Assembly: GCA_035259145.1 (NCBI GenBank)
Contig: DATFWQ010000003.1
Span: 1 to 15,611, forward strand
Source: CF-161 sp035259145
Lineage (GTDB): Bacteria > Chloroflexota > Dormibacteria > Dormibacterales > Dormibacteraceae
DNA length: 15,611 nt
Direction of reading: 5' to 3'
The first letter of the stretch is position 1. Each line of letters starts with the position of its first letter. Below the pieces are notes generated by a model that saw nothing but the letters and a program-made list of their open reading frames with translations, was not told where the DNA came from and searched no databases. The translations under genes were made by a program, and so were the position numbers. Positions 1 through 7,578 of this stretch are shown in pieces.

Positions 1-1073
1 GCGTGGGGACCTACGACTTCGGCAGCCAGGCGCCACACGAGTTCTTCCTGTGGCAGGACCCCGGAGGAGCCCGCACGCTTGCCTTCGCCGCGATGTTCGC
101 AGGTGGCCGCCCGGATCTGCAGGTCATCGACGTATCTGACCCGGCCAGCCCGCGGCTGGCCGGCACCTGGTCCTCACCGGTCGGTGTCCTCCATTCGATC
201 TCGCTCAGCGCCGACGGCCGCCGCGCCTATCTGTCTCTCTGGACTGGCGGCCTGCTCGTCGCGGACGTCTCCCAGTTCACCATGGGGCAGCCCAACCCGC
301 AACTGAGCCTGTTAACGCCGGTCGGGTCGCGCTTGCCCCCGCTGCCTGGCGGCAACGCCCACAGCGCGGTCCAGGTGCCCGGCAAGGACCTCCTTGTCCT
401 CACCGACGAACGCTACCCGCCCGCCTGTCCTTACGGCCCTGCAAGGCTGGTCGACGTCTCCGACCCCACCCGGCCCCGGGCGGTCAGCGTCTTGAGCAGT
501 CCGGAGAATGATCCAGCAACGTGCCGTAACAGCCCGGTCGGGACGTACACCAGCCACAATCCGACGCTGGTCGGTCAGCTCGCGCTCATCACCTGGTACT
601 CGAGCGGCCTGCAGGCCTTCGATGTGTCCGACCCGGCCCGGCCGCAGCGGCTCGCCGAGTTCCGGCCGAGTGCTTCCGAGCCGGGGCAACGAGACCCCCA
701 GCTCGGGGCTACGCTACCGATGACCTGGAGCTACCCGATCATTCGGGAGGGCCTGATCTATGTGGCGGACATCAACCAGGGCCTCTACATCCTGCGCTAC
801 CAGGGCCCGCACGCCGACCAGCTGGCCCGGGTGGCGTTCGCAGAGGGCAACAGCAACCTGTTCGCGCTGGCCGCAGAACCATCCCCAGGGCCCGCCAGCC
901 CGGCAGCCGCGAGTCCGCCGGGCAGGGTGCTGCCAACCGCGCACCCGGCGGCAGCGAGGCGCCCCGCGGCCTCGCCACCGTACATCGTCGCGGGCGCCGT
1001 GGCTGGAACTTTGATCGTTGTCACGCTGATTTCTTACAGCCTGCTGAGGCGCCGCCGTAGCTCGGCGCAGTAG
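1..1073 (+). CDS. LVIVD-repeat surface protein with C-terminal membrane anchor (5' end outside window)
   Basis: The frame is open to the left edge, so the GTG at base 3 is probably an internal valine and the gene is partial; it ends at TAG 1071-1073. The visible 356 residues carry repeated 'DVSDPxxPR' units (near residues 42-51, 150-159 and 207-215) with weaker copies near 83-90 and 253-265, the pattern of the LVIVD repeat family, which is predicted to fold as a beta-propeller. A Pro/Ala-rich linker (about 292-326) leads to one hydrophobic helix (327-348) followed by RRRR, so the propeller should lie outside the membrane with a short basic tail inside. Cys142 and Cys174 could form a disulfide. 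Conserved-looking His sites occur in HEFFLW, NAHSAV and YTSHNP. The ligand is unknown. A ZIP metal transporter follows 52 bases downstream on the same strand, so the two may be co-transcribed. Confidence 0.8.
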   Translation, partial: VGTYDFGSQAPHEFFLWQDPGGARTLAFAAMFAGGRPDLQVIDVSDPASPRLAGTWSSPVGVLHSISLSADGRRAYLSLWTGGLLVADVSQFTMGQPNPQLSLLTPVGSRLPPLPGGNAHSAVQVPGKDLLVLTDERYPPACPYGPARLVDVSDPTRPRAVSVLSSPENDPATCRNSPVGTYTSHNPTLVGQLALITWYSSGLQAFDVSDPARPQRLAEFRPSASEPGQRDPQLGATLPMTWSYPIIREGLIYVADINQGLYILRYQGPHADQLARVAFAEGNSNLFALAAEPSPGPASPAAASPPGRVLPTAHPAAARRPAASPPYIVAGAVAGTLIVVTLISYSLLRRRRSSAQ

Positions 1074-1074
1074 A

Positions 1075-1111
1075 GTTAGCTCATACTAACTGCTGGATTA
1101 GCCAGCACTAC
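1075..1111 (+). promoter_or_regulatory. Tandem small inverted repeats / imperfect direct repeat before the ZIP gene
   Basis: The 52-base gap before the ZIP gene is filled by two short inverted repeats: GTTAG 1075-1079 with CTAAC 1086-1090, and TGCTGG 1091-1096 with CCAGCA 1102-1107. The same stretch can be read as an imperfect direct repeat, TTAGCTCATACTAAC (1076-1090) and TTAGCCAGCACTAC (1098-1111), 22 bases apart. It sits just before the ribosome site GGAGGG (1112-1117). It could be a metal-regulator operator or an RNA structure; the sequence alone does not decide. Confidence 0.35.
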
Positions 1112-1125
1112 GGAGGGATCGCGAT

Positions 1126-1953
1126 TTGAACCAGTCCAGCGTTGCATTGATGGGCGCGATCGCCGGCTTGACCATCTTTCTCGGGCTTCCCGTCGCGCGC
1201 TTGCGGAGCGTCACTGCACGAGCGCAGGGCTTCCTAAACGCGATCGCGACCGGAGTGCTCCTCTTCCTGGTAGTCGAGATCCTCGGTCACGCAAACGAGT
1301 CGGTGGAGAGCGCCCTGGCGGACCTGCACCGGGGGGCGCCGATGCCGTTCGTGCTGCTGGTCGCCGTGTACGTCAGCGGCCTCGGCGCCGGCCTGCTGGG
1401 TCTGGTCTGGTTCAACCGGGTGTTCGCCCGGCGCCTCAACGGCAATCGCCTGGCCGGTCCAGGCGCTGCTGTCGCAGCCGCCGCACAACCGGTGCCGGCG
1501 GCGCGGAACCTGGCGCTGATGATCGCCACGGGCCTCGGACTGCACAACTTCAGCGAGGGCCTGGCGATCGGCCAGTCTGCGGCCGCAGGCGCTCTGGCGC
1601 TGACCGGCCTGCTGGTTGTCGGCTTCGCGCTCCACAACGTGACCGAGGGCTTCGGCATCGCCGCCCCGATGGCCTCGGACGCCGACCGGCCGAGTTGGGG
1701 TTTCCTGGCCGTGGCCGGCCTGATCGGTGGGGGCCCCACATTCCTGGGCGCGGTCGTGGGCTTCAACGTGGTCTCGAGATGGGCCTTCGTGCTCTTCCTG
1801 GCGCTGGCCGCGGGTGCCCTGATCTACGTGATCAACGAGATGTTCGGGGTCTGCCGTCGCCTTGGGAGGCCTCCCCTGGTGGCCTCCGGGCTGCTTCTCG
1901 GGTTTCTTCTGGCCTTCGGCACCGACCTCTTCCTGACGTTCGTCGGCGCCTGA
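1126..1953 (+). CDS. ZIP-family divalent metal transporter
   Basis: A 275-residue integral membrane protein, the usual length for bacterial ZIP (ZupT-like) carriers that import zinc, iron or manganese into the cytoplasm. The two metal-site helices are plain: LHNFSEGLAIG with His140, Asn141 and Glu144, and LHNVTEGFGIA with His170, Asn171 and Glu174, matching helices IV and V of the family. Other hydrophobic stretches lie near residues 6-24, 37-54, 73-96, 192-216, 219-240 and 250-272. A His-poor, Ala-rich loop (about 104-126) replaces the His-rich loop of many eukaryotic ZIPs. TTG at 1126 is chosen because GGAGGG lies 8 bases upstream; ATG 1150 is an alternative. It follows the LVIVD gene and converges on pxpC with a 24-base gap. 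The metal preferred cannot be read from the sequence. Confidence 0.92.
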   Translation: MNQSSVALMGAIAGLTIFLGLPVARLRSVTARAQGFLNAIATGVLLFLVVEILGHANESVESALADLHRGAPMPFVLLVAVYVSGLGAGLLGLVWFNRVFARRLNGNRLAGPGAAVAAAAQPVPAARNLALMIATGLGLHNFSEGLAIGQSAAAGALALTGLLVVGFALHNVTEGFGIAAPMASDADRPSWGFLAVAGLIGGGPTFLGAVVGFNVVSRWAFVLFLALAAGALIYVINEMFGVCRRLGRPPLVASGLLLGFLLAFGTDLFLTFVGA

Positions 1954-1977
1954 TCGGGCTGCGGAGACCTGGCGCGG

Positions 1978-2922
1978 CTAGCGCTTAAGGCCGTCCAGGC
2001 CGGCACGCATGCGGCGCCACGCAGCCTGCGCCGCCTCCACGGTCTCCAGCCGGAAGTGCAAGTGCTCCCCAGGCAGCAGCTGAGCAGCCAGGGGCAGGTC
2101 GCAGCGCGCCACGCATGCCACCACCGGGTAGCCGCCAGCCGTCTGGTGGTCTGCCATCAGCAGAATCGGCTGTCCGGAAGGCGGGACCTGTAGGCAGCCC
2201 ATTGCCAGTCCGAAGGAGACCAGCTCGGTGCTCTTGATCGTCAGCGGGGCGCCCTCCAGGCGGTAGCCCATCCGGTCGGAGTCGCGGCTCACCGTCCAGG
2301 GCTGGCGGAACAGCACGCGTCGCGACGCCGGCGCCAGCAGGCGAAGGTGCGGTCCCTCGATTGCAGCGAGCTCAGGATCTGCAGAGTAGGGCGGCCGCAG
2401 CTGCTCAGGCAGGTCACGGCCCGCCACCGAAGGATGGAGGGCCGGGCCCGCGGCCGCCAGCACGTCGCGCGCCTTCAGGGCCCGTCCATGCACGCCTCCC
2501 CTGCCGACCAGCAGATAGGTGCTCGCAGACCCCAGCCATCGGTCGGCCGCCAGGCCGCCGCCCACCGCCACATAGGCGCGACCACCCCATCGCCGGCCCG
2601 CAAACGCCAGTCGATCGCCTTCCGACAGGAACACGCTGGTCCAGGACGGCAGGTCCTGGCCATTCAGGGTGGCGCCGAAGTCTGCACCGGTCACCGCTAT
2701 CAAGCAGCTTCTCAACGCCAGCAGCGTCGGACCTGAGAGTGCGCACTCGAGGCACGCCGCGCCCTCCGTGTTTCCCACGAGCAGGTTCGCAGCGGACAGC
2801 GCGTACCTGTCCAGCGCGCCTCCAGGGGGCACCCCGGCCGACCGTCTGCCGGGCCGGCCGAGGTCCTGGATGGTCGTGAACATGCCGGGCTCTTCGACGC
2901 GCAGCACCGGCCCGAGCTCCAT
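1978..2922 (-). CDS. pxpC: 5-oxoprolinase subunit C (biotin-dependent carboxyltransferase/KipA family)
   Basis: About 314 residues, normal for PxpC/KipA. With PxpA and PxpB it forms the prokaryotic ATP-dependent 5-oxoprolinase that opens 5-oxoproline (pyroglutamate) to glutamate in the cytoplasm. The family's N-terminal signature is present at about residues 17-51 (TIQDLGRPGRRSAGVPPGG, then ALDRYALSAANLLVGN). Later blocks such as MGYRLEG, SFGLAMGCLQVP and ADHQTAGGYPV are also typical. The ATG at 2922 shares its A with the TGA of pxpB; a GTG three bases earlier (2925) would give a 4-base overlap, and both imply coupled translation. It is the last gene of the six-gene operon. KipA proteins were first named for controlling a sporulation kinase, but nothing here supports that role. 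No pxpA gene is visible in the window. Confidence 0.9.
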   Translation of the reverse strand: MELGPVLRVEEPGMFTTIQDLGRPGRRSAGVPPGGALDRYALSAANLLVGNTEGAACLECALSGPTLLALRSCLIAVTGADFGATLNGQDLPSWTSVFLSEGDRLAFAGRRWGGRAYVAVGGGLAADRWLGSASTYLLVGRGGVHGRALKARDVLAAAGPALHPSVAGRDLPEQLRPPYSADPELAAIEGPHLRLLAPASRRVLFRQPWTVSRDSDRMGYRLEGAPLTIKSTELVSFGLAMGCLQVPPSGQPILLMADHQTAGGYPVVACVARCDLPLAAQLLPGEHLHFRLETVEAAQAAWRRMRAGLDGLKR

Positions 2923-3563
2923 CACGTGGCGAAGAACTTCACACGATCGCCCGTGCGCAGCAGCGACGGCGGGTCTGACTGGGGAAGGAACATCTGCACC
3001 GGTGTCCGTCCGATGAGGTGCCAGCCGCCCGGCGTCGGCAGGGGATAGACGCCGGTCAGGAGCTCGGCCATGGCCACGGACCCTGGTGGGACGTGGGTGC
3101 GCGGCACCCGGCGGCGCGGCAGGCGCAGTGCCTCAGGCAGCGGCCCCAGGTATGCCCAGCCAGGGGCGAACCCGATGGCGAAGCAGCGGTATGTCGGCTC
3201 GCTGTGAAGCCGCACAACCTCGTGCACACTGAGACCGAGCTGGGAGGCCGTGGCCAGCAGATCGGGGCCGTCGTACGTCACCGGTATGCGATGCAGCCGC
3301 CCCCGCGGCCCCGGCGACGGCTTCGCGTCCACGATCTTGTGGATCGCAGCGGCCAGTCCGCGATAGGTCACCTGCTCTGGGTCGTAGTGGACGGCGACGC
3401 TCGCGTAGCCGGGCACCGCCTCGCGGACGTCGCGCCGCCTGCCGAGGGCGGCAGCCAGTGCCAGGGCGCGCGTGTTCAGCGCCGTGTCGACGCGCTGACC
3501 CAGCTCGACCAGCAGCGCCGCGTCGCCGAGCGGAGCGATCCGGACTGAGCGCCGCGCAGGCAT
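2922..3563 (-). CDS. pxpB: 5-oxoprolinase subunit B (KipI family)
   Basis: A 213-residue KipI/PxpB protein, partner of PxpC in 5-oxoprolinase. The N-terminal block RIAPLGDAALLVELG (8-22) and the C-terminal cyclophilin-like block AIGFAPGWAYLG (129-140), then PRTHVPPGSVAMAELLTGVYPLPTPGGWHLIGRTP (154-188 in several motifs), match the family closely. The usual LGGLP is LGPLP here, and the central segment after IPVTYDGPDL is slightly short. The open frame continues upstream to 3770 but that part overlaps folC and reads as Arg/Gly-rich non-family sequence, so ATG 3563 is chosen; it places the start exactly where PxpB homology begins. No strong ribosome site precedes it. A 71-base gap separates it from folC, the widest gap in the operon. 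Confidence 0.9.
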   Translation of the reverse strand: MPARRSVRIAPLGDAALLVELGQRVDTALNTRALALAAALGRRRDVREAVPGYASVAVHYDPEQVTYRGLAAAIHKIVDAKPSPGPRGRLHRIPVTYDGPDLLATASQLGLSVHEVVRLHSEPTYRCFAIGFAPGWAYLGPLPEALRLPRRRVPRTHVPPGSVAMAELLTGVYPLPTPGGWHLIGRTPVQMFLPQSDPPSLLRTGDRVKFFAT

Positions 3564-3634
3564 GATGAAGACACAAGGATGGCGTAGAGGGCACCTGGCA
3601 CGACGCCGACCTGAAAAGTGAACGTGCAGCTCGG

Positions 3635-4921
3635 CTAGCGAGACGAGAGCAGTTCGCCGACCAGGAAGAGGGACCCGCAGACGACTACCCAGCCGTCGGC
3701 ACCGGCCAGTTCCCGTGCCCGCGCCAGCGCCCTGGAAGCCGGCCTCACGTGGCGCCCGGGCGTGCCCCACATCTCCGCCAGCGTGTCGGGGGCGAGAGCG
3801 CGGCTGGCGCTCGCCGGCAGCGTGAACACGACGTGAGCCGGATTCAGCTTGCGCAGCTCGGACAGAACCCGATCGACCTCCTTGTCTGCCATCGCGGCGA
3901 ACACCACAGTCACGGGCGCGGCGCCAAGCAGGCGGCGAAGGCTACGGACCAGCTGGCGCATGCCGTCCTGATTGTGCGCACAGTCGAGCACCAGCCGATC
4001 TTCGACTCGCTCGATCCGGCCTCGCCAGGTGGTGGCAGCCAGGCCCTGGCGCACGGCCTCAGGGGTGGCGTCGCCAAGCGCGTGGGCGGCCGCCACGGCG
4101 AGGGCCGCGTTGGCGGGCTGGAACATCCCCGCCAGGCCGATCCGCAGGTCCGAGTACGAGAAGCCCGGGCCGCTGACGTCAAGCTCGCTCCCATCCCATC
4201 CGCGCCAGCGGGCCCTCAGGTGGATCTCTTTACCGAGCCGCCAGAGGTCAGCCGCGCGCGCCTCCACGGCGGCATGCTCGATCACCGAGAGCGCCGCTCC
4301 TGTGGCTGCGGTGATGACCACGTTGCCTGCTTTGATGATCCCGGCCTTCTCGCCCGCGATCTTGCGCACCGTCCGACCCAGATGCCGGCGATGGTCGTAG
4401 GTGACGTTCGTGATGACGGCCACGCCGAGGTCGAGAGCGTTCGTCGAGTCCAACCGGCCCCCCATGCCGATCTCGATCACGAGACGGTCGGTTCGAGGCG
4501 CCAGCCACCAGATGGCCATTGCGATCAGAAACTCGAACTCGGTGGACTGGCCCATCCGCTCCACAACGGGCGCCACCAGCTCACGCAGGTCGGTGACGGC
4601 CGCCGCGAACGCATCCTCCGAGATCGGCTCGGCGTCGAGCTGGACGCGCTCTGTATAGGAGCTGAGGTGAGGCGAAGGAGTCAAACCCGTGTGGAGGCCA
4701 CGCGCGCGCAGGATCGACTCCAGAAAGGCTGAGGTGGACCCCTTGCCGTTGGTGCCTGCGATCAGCGCTCCCCGCTTTCCGCGCTCCGGATGGCCAAGCT
4801 GGTCGAGGAACGCGTGCATCCGGTCGAGGCCCAGCTTGACTCCGAAGCGCCTCAAGCTCGATACGTACTCGAGTGCAGCCTCGTACGTCAGCCGGGTCTG
4901 CGCGCCTGCTCCGCCTGCCAC
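3635..4921 (-). CDS. folC: Bifunctional/monofunctional folylpolyglutamate synthase (dihydrofolate synthase family)
   Basis: A 428-residue Mur-ligase-family enzyme that uses ATP to add glutamate to dihydropteroate and/or folates, retaining them in the cell. Visible motifs: P-loop GTNGKGST (56-63); substrate-loop SPHLSSYTERV (83-93); EIGMGGRLDSTN (150-161); TNVTYDHRRHLG followed by IAGEKAGIIK (171-197); LDCAHN (312-317); and the C-terminal GSLFLVGE (416-423). The segment after the conserved Asp-His (HRRHLG) differs from the common DHTxxLG form, so the metal or folate pocket may be slightly unusual. The GTG start at 4921 leaves about ten residues before TYEAALEYV, as in relatives, and overlaps the end of folD by 34 bases. 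Whether it also has dihydrofolate synthase activity cannot be told by eye. Confidence 0.95.
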   Translation of the reverse strand: MAGGAGAQTRLTYEAALEYVSSLRRFGVKLGLDRMHAFLDQLGHPERGKRGALIAGTNGKGSTSAFLESILRARGLHTGLTPSPHLSSYTERVQLDAEPISEDAFAAAVTDLRELVAPVVERMGQSTEFEFLIAMAIWWLAPRTDRLVIEIGMGGRLDSTNALDLGVAVITNVTYDHRRHLGRTVRKIAGEKAGIIKAGNVVITAATGAALSVIEHAAVEARAADLWRLGKEIHLRARWRGWDGSELDVSGPGFSYSDLRIGLAGMFQPANAALAVAAAHALGDATPEAVRQGLAATTWRGRIERVEDRLVLDCAHNQDGMRQLVRSLRRLLGAAPVTVVFAAMADKEVDRVLSELRKLNPAHVVFTLPASASRALAPDTLAEMWGTPGRHVRPASRALARARELAGADGWVVVCGSLFLVGELLSSR

Positions 4922-5742
4922 GTATTGGCCATTAGCATGGCGCGTGTGACGGGGCCGACGCCGCCAGGGACCGGTGTCAGCCAGCCCGCCACGCCTGCAA
5001 CACCGGGGTCCACGTCCCCGCCCAGGCGCCCGCCAGGCCGGGTATTGATTCCGACGTCGATGACAGCGGCTCCAGGACGCACCATGCCAGGCTTCACGAA
5101 GTCGAGCTGCCGGATGGCGACGACCAGGATGTCAGCCTGCCGGCAGATCTCCGCGAGGCCAACCGTCTTCGAGTGGCAGATCGTCACCGTCGCATCCCTT
5201 CGAAGCAGCAGCAGCGCCGTGGGCTTGCCCACGATGTTGCTGCGCCCCAGGACGACGGCTCGGCGACCGGCGATCTCGATGGTGTAGTCATCGAGCATGC
5301 GGAGCACCCCGGCCGGCGTGCTCGGCAGCATGCCCGGCTCGCCAAGCAACAGGCGGCCCGCGTTCACCGGGTGCAGGCCGTCCACATCCTTCACGGGGTC
5401 CACCGCTGCCAGTGCCACCGCCGAATCGACGCCCGGCGGGAGGGGGGTCTGTACCAGCACGCCGCTGGTGTCCTCGTCGCGGTTCAACGATTCAACGAGC
5501 TCGACGACCGCCGCTGTCGTCGCCGTCGCCGGCAGCCGGTAGTCAGAGGAGGTCATGCCGACCTGCTCGGCGTCCCGGCGCTTGAGGCGCACGTACGTCT
5601 CGGAAGCCGGGTCGTCGCCCACCAGCACCGCCGCCAGGTGTGGTCTCGGGAGGCCCGCCGCGACGCGGAGGCGGACACCGTCCGCCACCTCGGCCAGAAT
5701 CCTGGCCGCGACCCGATTGCCGTCGATCCGGATCGCGGTCAC
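4888..5742 (-). CDS. folD: Methylenetetrahydrofolate dehydrogenase / methenyltetrahydrofolate cyclohydrolase
   Basis: FolD interconverts 5,10-methylene-, 5,10-methenyl- and 10-formyl-tetrahydrofolate, linking the one-carbon pool to purine and thymidylate synthesis. From GTG 5742 the protein is 284 residues, the family length. Motifs in order: YVRLKRR with Lys54 at the catalytic lysine position; GVLVQTPLP; DPVKDVDGLHPVNAGRL; PSTPAGV; VVLGRSNIVGKP for the dinucleotide site; VIDVGIN; and PVPGGVGPVTRAML. The 'PSTP' element replaces the more usual PCTP. The frame stays open upstream to 6201, but that stretch lies over larC in another frame and has no FolD homology, so it is rejected. GTG 5742 overlaps the larC TGA as GTGA (4 bases), indicating translational coupling. 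Confidence 0.96.
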   Translation of the reverse strand: MTAIRIDGNRVAARILAEVADGVRLRVAAGLPRPHLAAVLVGDDPASETYVRLKRRDAEQVGMTSSDYRLPATATTAAVVELVESLNRDEDTSGVLVQTPLPPGVDSAVALAAVDPVKDVDGLHPVNAGRLLLGEPGMLPSTPAGVLRMLDDYTIEIAGRRAVVLGRSNIVGKPTALLLLRRDATVTICHSKTVGLAEICRQADILVVAIRQLDFVKPGMVRPGAAVIDVGINTRPGGRLGGDVDPGVAGVAGWLTPVPGGVGPVTRAMLMANTWQAEQARRPG

Positions 5743-6869
5743 GGGAGGCCCAGCTCCTTGCGAGCGGCCTGGGTGGCCAGCTGCATCACAAGGGCCAGGT
5801 CGCCACCGAGGCGGCGGCAGTCCTCGTACTCCGGAGCCACGTCGACCGGCCGCCCGTCCAGCTCCTTCACTTTGACGCGAACTCGGCCCAGCGCGGTCTC
5901 GACTTCGATCGTCCGGCGACCGGCCACAAGTCGTGACGCGGCCGTCATGCGAACCCCCATCGTAGTGCTCGAGCGGAGCATCAGGCGTCCCAGCTCGTGA
6001 GCGCGCGAGGGCTCCGCGAGAACAGTCAGCAGGTGGCCAGGACGGCCCTTCTTCATCAAGGCGGGAAGGATCGACACGTCGAGTGCTCCCGCGACCATCA
6101 GATCCTCGGCAAGCGCCGCCAGGAGGTTCGGTGGCATGTCGTCCAGGTTGGCTTCGATCACGGTGACGGTAGCCGCCTCGCCGACCGGGTGGCCAAGCCA
6201 CAGGGCGACGGCGTTGAACGGGTCGGGGCGCGCTCCGAGCCCGTAGCCGATTCGGTCCAGCGACAGCGCGGGTCGGTCGAAGGTGGCGACCGTCGCGAGT
6301 ATGGCCGCACCCGTCGGAGTGACGAGCTCAGCCTGGCGGTCGTCCGGCTCCAGCACCGCGCCGGTACCCGCCAGCACACGGAGCGTGCCAGGGGCTGTAA
6401 AACCCCCACGCGGCGCGGGCAGCGGTGATGCGTGCACAGCCGCCACGTCAAGCGACGCCAGCAGCCAGAACGCGCCGACCAGGTCGACAAGCGTGTCCGC
6501 GCCGCCCAGCTCGTGCAGGTGCAGCTCCTCCGCCGGCCGGCCGTGGACGGCTGTCTCGGCTCGTCCCAGGCGGCCCAGCGCGTCGAGCGCCCGCGAACGA
6601 ACCCCGTCGGGCAGCAAGGCGTGCTCGACCGCGCGCTCGAGCTGAGGCAGATTCCGAGTCGGGCCGCCGGGATCGCACTCGACCAGGACGCGCAAGCCGC
6701 CTATATGACCCCGCTCCTCCTGGCGGACGTCGATCCGCACCTCCGTGGACAGCCCCAGCGCTTCGACGGTGGCGTCCAGGAGCGCTCGGTCTGCCCCAAC
6801 GTCCAGAAGAGCACCAAGCGCCATGTCTCCTGAGATTCCGGAGGGGCAGTCGAAATACGCAATCCTCAT
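5739..6869 (-). CDS. larC: Nickel-pincer cofactor nickel chelatase LarC (formerly DUF111)
   Basis: A 376-residue LarC-family protein. In lactobacilli LarC inserts nickel into the thiolated pyridinium mononucleotide made by LarB and LarE, using CTP, to give the cofactor of lactate racemase and other LarA-type enzymes. Signatures: YFDCPSGISGDMALGALLD (5-23), HLHELGGADTLVDLVGA (117-133), ELVTPTGAAIL (181-191), NLDDMPPNLL (241-250), LMKKGRPGHLLTVL (271-284), SSTTMGVR (300-307) and PEYEDCRRL (346-354). It is one unbroken frame, unlike L. plantarum larC, where the two halves are joined by programmed frameshifting. ATG 6869 overlaps the folB stop as ATGA. No larA, larB or larE is in the window, so the client enzyme is unknown. 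Its place between folB and folD is the odd feature. Confidence 0.93.
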   Translation of the reverse strand: MRIAYFDCPSGISGDMALGALLDVGADRALLDATVEALGLSTEVRIDVRQEERGHIGGLRVLVECDPGGPTRNLPQLERAVEHALLPDGVRSRALDALGRLGRAETAVHGRPAEELHLHELGGADTLVDLVGAFWLLASLDVAAVHASPLPAPRGGFTAPGTLRVLAGTGAVLEPDDRQAELVTPTGAAILATVATFDRPALSLDRIGYGLGARPDPFNAVALWLGHPVGEAATVTVIEANLDDMPPNLLAALAEDLMVAGALDVSILPALMKKGRPGHLLTVLAEPSRAHELGRLMLRSSTTMGVRMTAASRLVAGRRTIEVETALGRVRVKVKELDGRPVDVAPEYEDCRRLGGDLALVMQLATQAARKELGLP

Positions 6870-7255
6870 TGGCCACCCCTTACCACGCCTTCAGGATCGG
6901 ACCGGGATTGGCGGGTGAGCTCGACGCCGAATGACGCGAACTCGCCTCGCAGCGGCGGCCGCTTCCGTACCCGCACGGTAACCCGGCTGACCCGGTCGAA
7001 GGCGAGCAGCCGGTTTGCGATCCGTTCCGCCAGGGCCTCGATCAGGTGGCAGGAGTCCCCCTCCACCACCTCACGAACGGCCGTGTATGGCTGACGATAG
7101 TCGAGCGAGTCCTGCAGATGGTCGCTGCGGCCGGCTGCGGCAAGGTCCATCTCGAGCTCGGCATCGACGACAAAGCGCGCCCCGAGCTCGCGCTCGGCTT
7201 GATGGACGCCGTGGTGCCCGAAGAAAGCCATCCCCTCAAGCACGAGCCGGTCCAT
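6866..7255 (-). CDS. folB: Dihydroneopterin aldolase
   Basis: FolB converts 7,8-dihydroneopterin to 6-hydroxymethyl-dihydropterin and glycolaldehyde in folate synthesis. The family blocks are clear: MDRLVLEGMAFFGHHGVHQAERELG at the N-terminus, RFVVDAELEMDL, AAGRSDHLQDSLDYRQPYTAVREVVEG, and HLIEALAERIANRLL containing the conserved Glu. About 129 residues, normal for the family plus a short tail. ATG 7255 is preferred because 'MDRLVLEG' is the normal FolB beginning; an in-frame GTG at 7264 adds three residues. No strong ribosome site is seen. It is the first gene of the operon, 108 bases from the csp stop, and its TGA overlaps the larC ATG. The other early folate genes (folE, folP, folK) are not in the window. 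Confidence 0.95.
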   Translation of the reverse strand: MDRLVLEGMAFFGHHGVHQAERELGARFVVDAELEMDLAAAGRSDHLQDSLDYRQPYTAVREVVEGDSCHLIEALAERIANRLLAFDRVSRVTVRVRKRPPLRGEFASFGVELTRQSRSDPEGVVRGGQ

Positions 7256-7319
7256 GTCGAACACCGATTGTGCGCTGCCGCAGGGCGTTCACGCTCGGCC
7301 CGCGGCTGCGGTGGGCTGA

Positions 7320-7351
7320 GCAGCTGAGCGGCATTGCAGCCGCTCAACTGC
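7320..7351 (-). terminator. Hairpin after the cold-shock gene, probable terminator
   Basis: TGAGCGGC (7325-7332) and GCCGCTCA (7339-7346) form a perfect 8-bp stem with a 6-base loop. One mismatch outward, GCAG (7320-7323) pairs with CTGC (7348-7351). On the minus strand the structure begins 12 bases after the csp stop. There is no T-run, which is common for hairpin terminators of high-GC bacteria, so termination is likely but not certain; it may only stabilise the csp mRNA end. Confidence 0.55.
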
Positions 7352-7363
7352 AGGGTTGTCGCC

Positions 7364-7567
7364 TTAGGCGATCTTTACGCGGTTGGCGCGCGGCCCCTTC
7401 GGGCTCGTCTCAACCTCGAAAGTCACCCGCTCTCCGCCTGTAAGGGCGTCGAAGTTCAGCGACGAATCCATGCCTGTCCGGTGGAAGAAGTACTCCTTCC
7501 CGTCCTCAGCCTGGATGAAGCCGAACCCGCGGTCGGCGACGACCTTCTTGATGGTCCCTGCGGACAT
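7364..7567 (-). CDS. Cold-shock domain protein (CspA family)
   Basis: A 67-residue single cold-shock domain, an OB-fold RNA/DNA chaperone of the cytoplasm. RNP1 reads RGFGFI (13-18) and RNP2-like YFFHR (26-30); the end SPKGPRANRVKIA is typical. The loop around residues 31-45 (TGMDSSLNFDALTGGERV) fits the family. ATG 7567 is chosen because GGAG lies 7 bases upstream and the domain begins at once (MSAGTIKKV); the open frame extends to 7669 but the extra part is the leader. The mRNA leader contains a 12-bp stem that ends right at the ribosome site (see separate entry), and a hairpin follows the stop, so the gene is probably monocistronic or partly read into folB. Confidence 0.95.
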   Translation of the reverse strand: MSAGTIKKVVADRGFGFIQAEDGKEYFFHRTGMDSSLNFDALTGGERVTFEVETSPKGPRANRVKIA

Positions 7568-7578
7568 CAAAACACTCC

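Noticed and set aside
3564..3770. N-terminal extension of PxpB into folC
   Set aside because: Overlaps the folC 3' end and reads as Arg/Gly-rich sequence; PxpB homology begins at ATG 3563.
5743..6201. N-terminal extension of FolD over larC
   Set aside because: No FolD homology, low-complexity Arg/Gly/Asp composition; GTG 5742 gives the exact family length.
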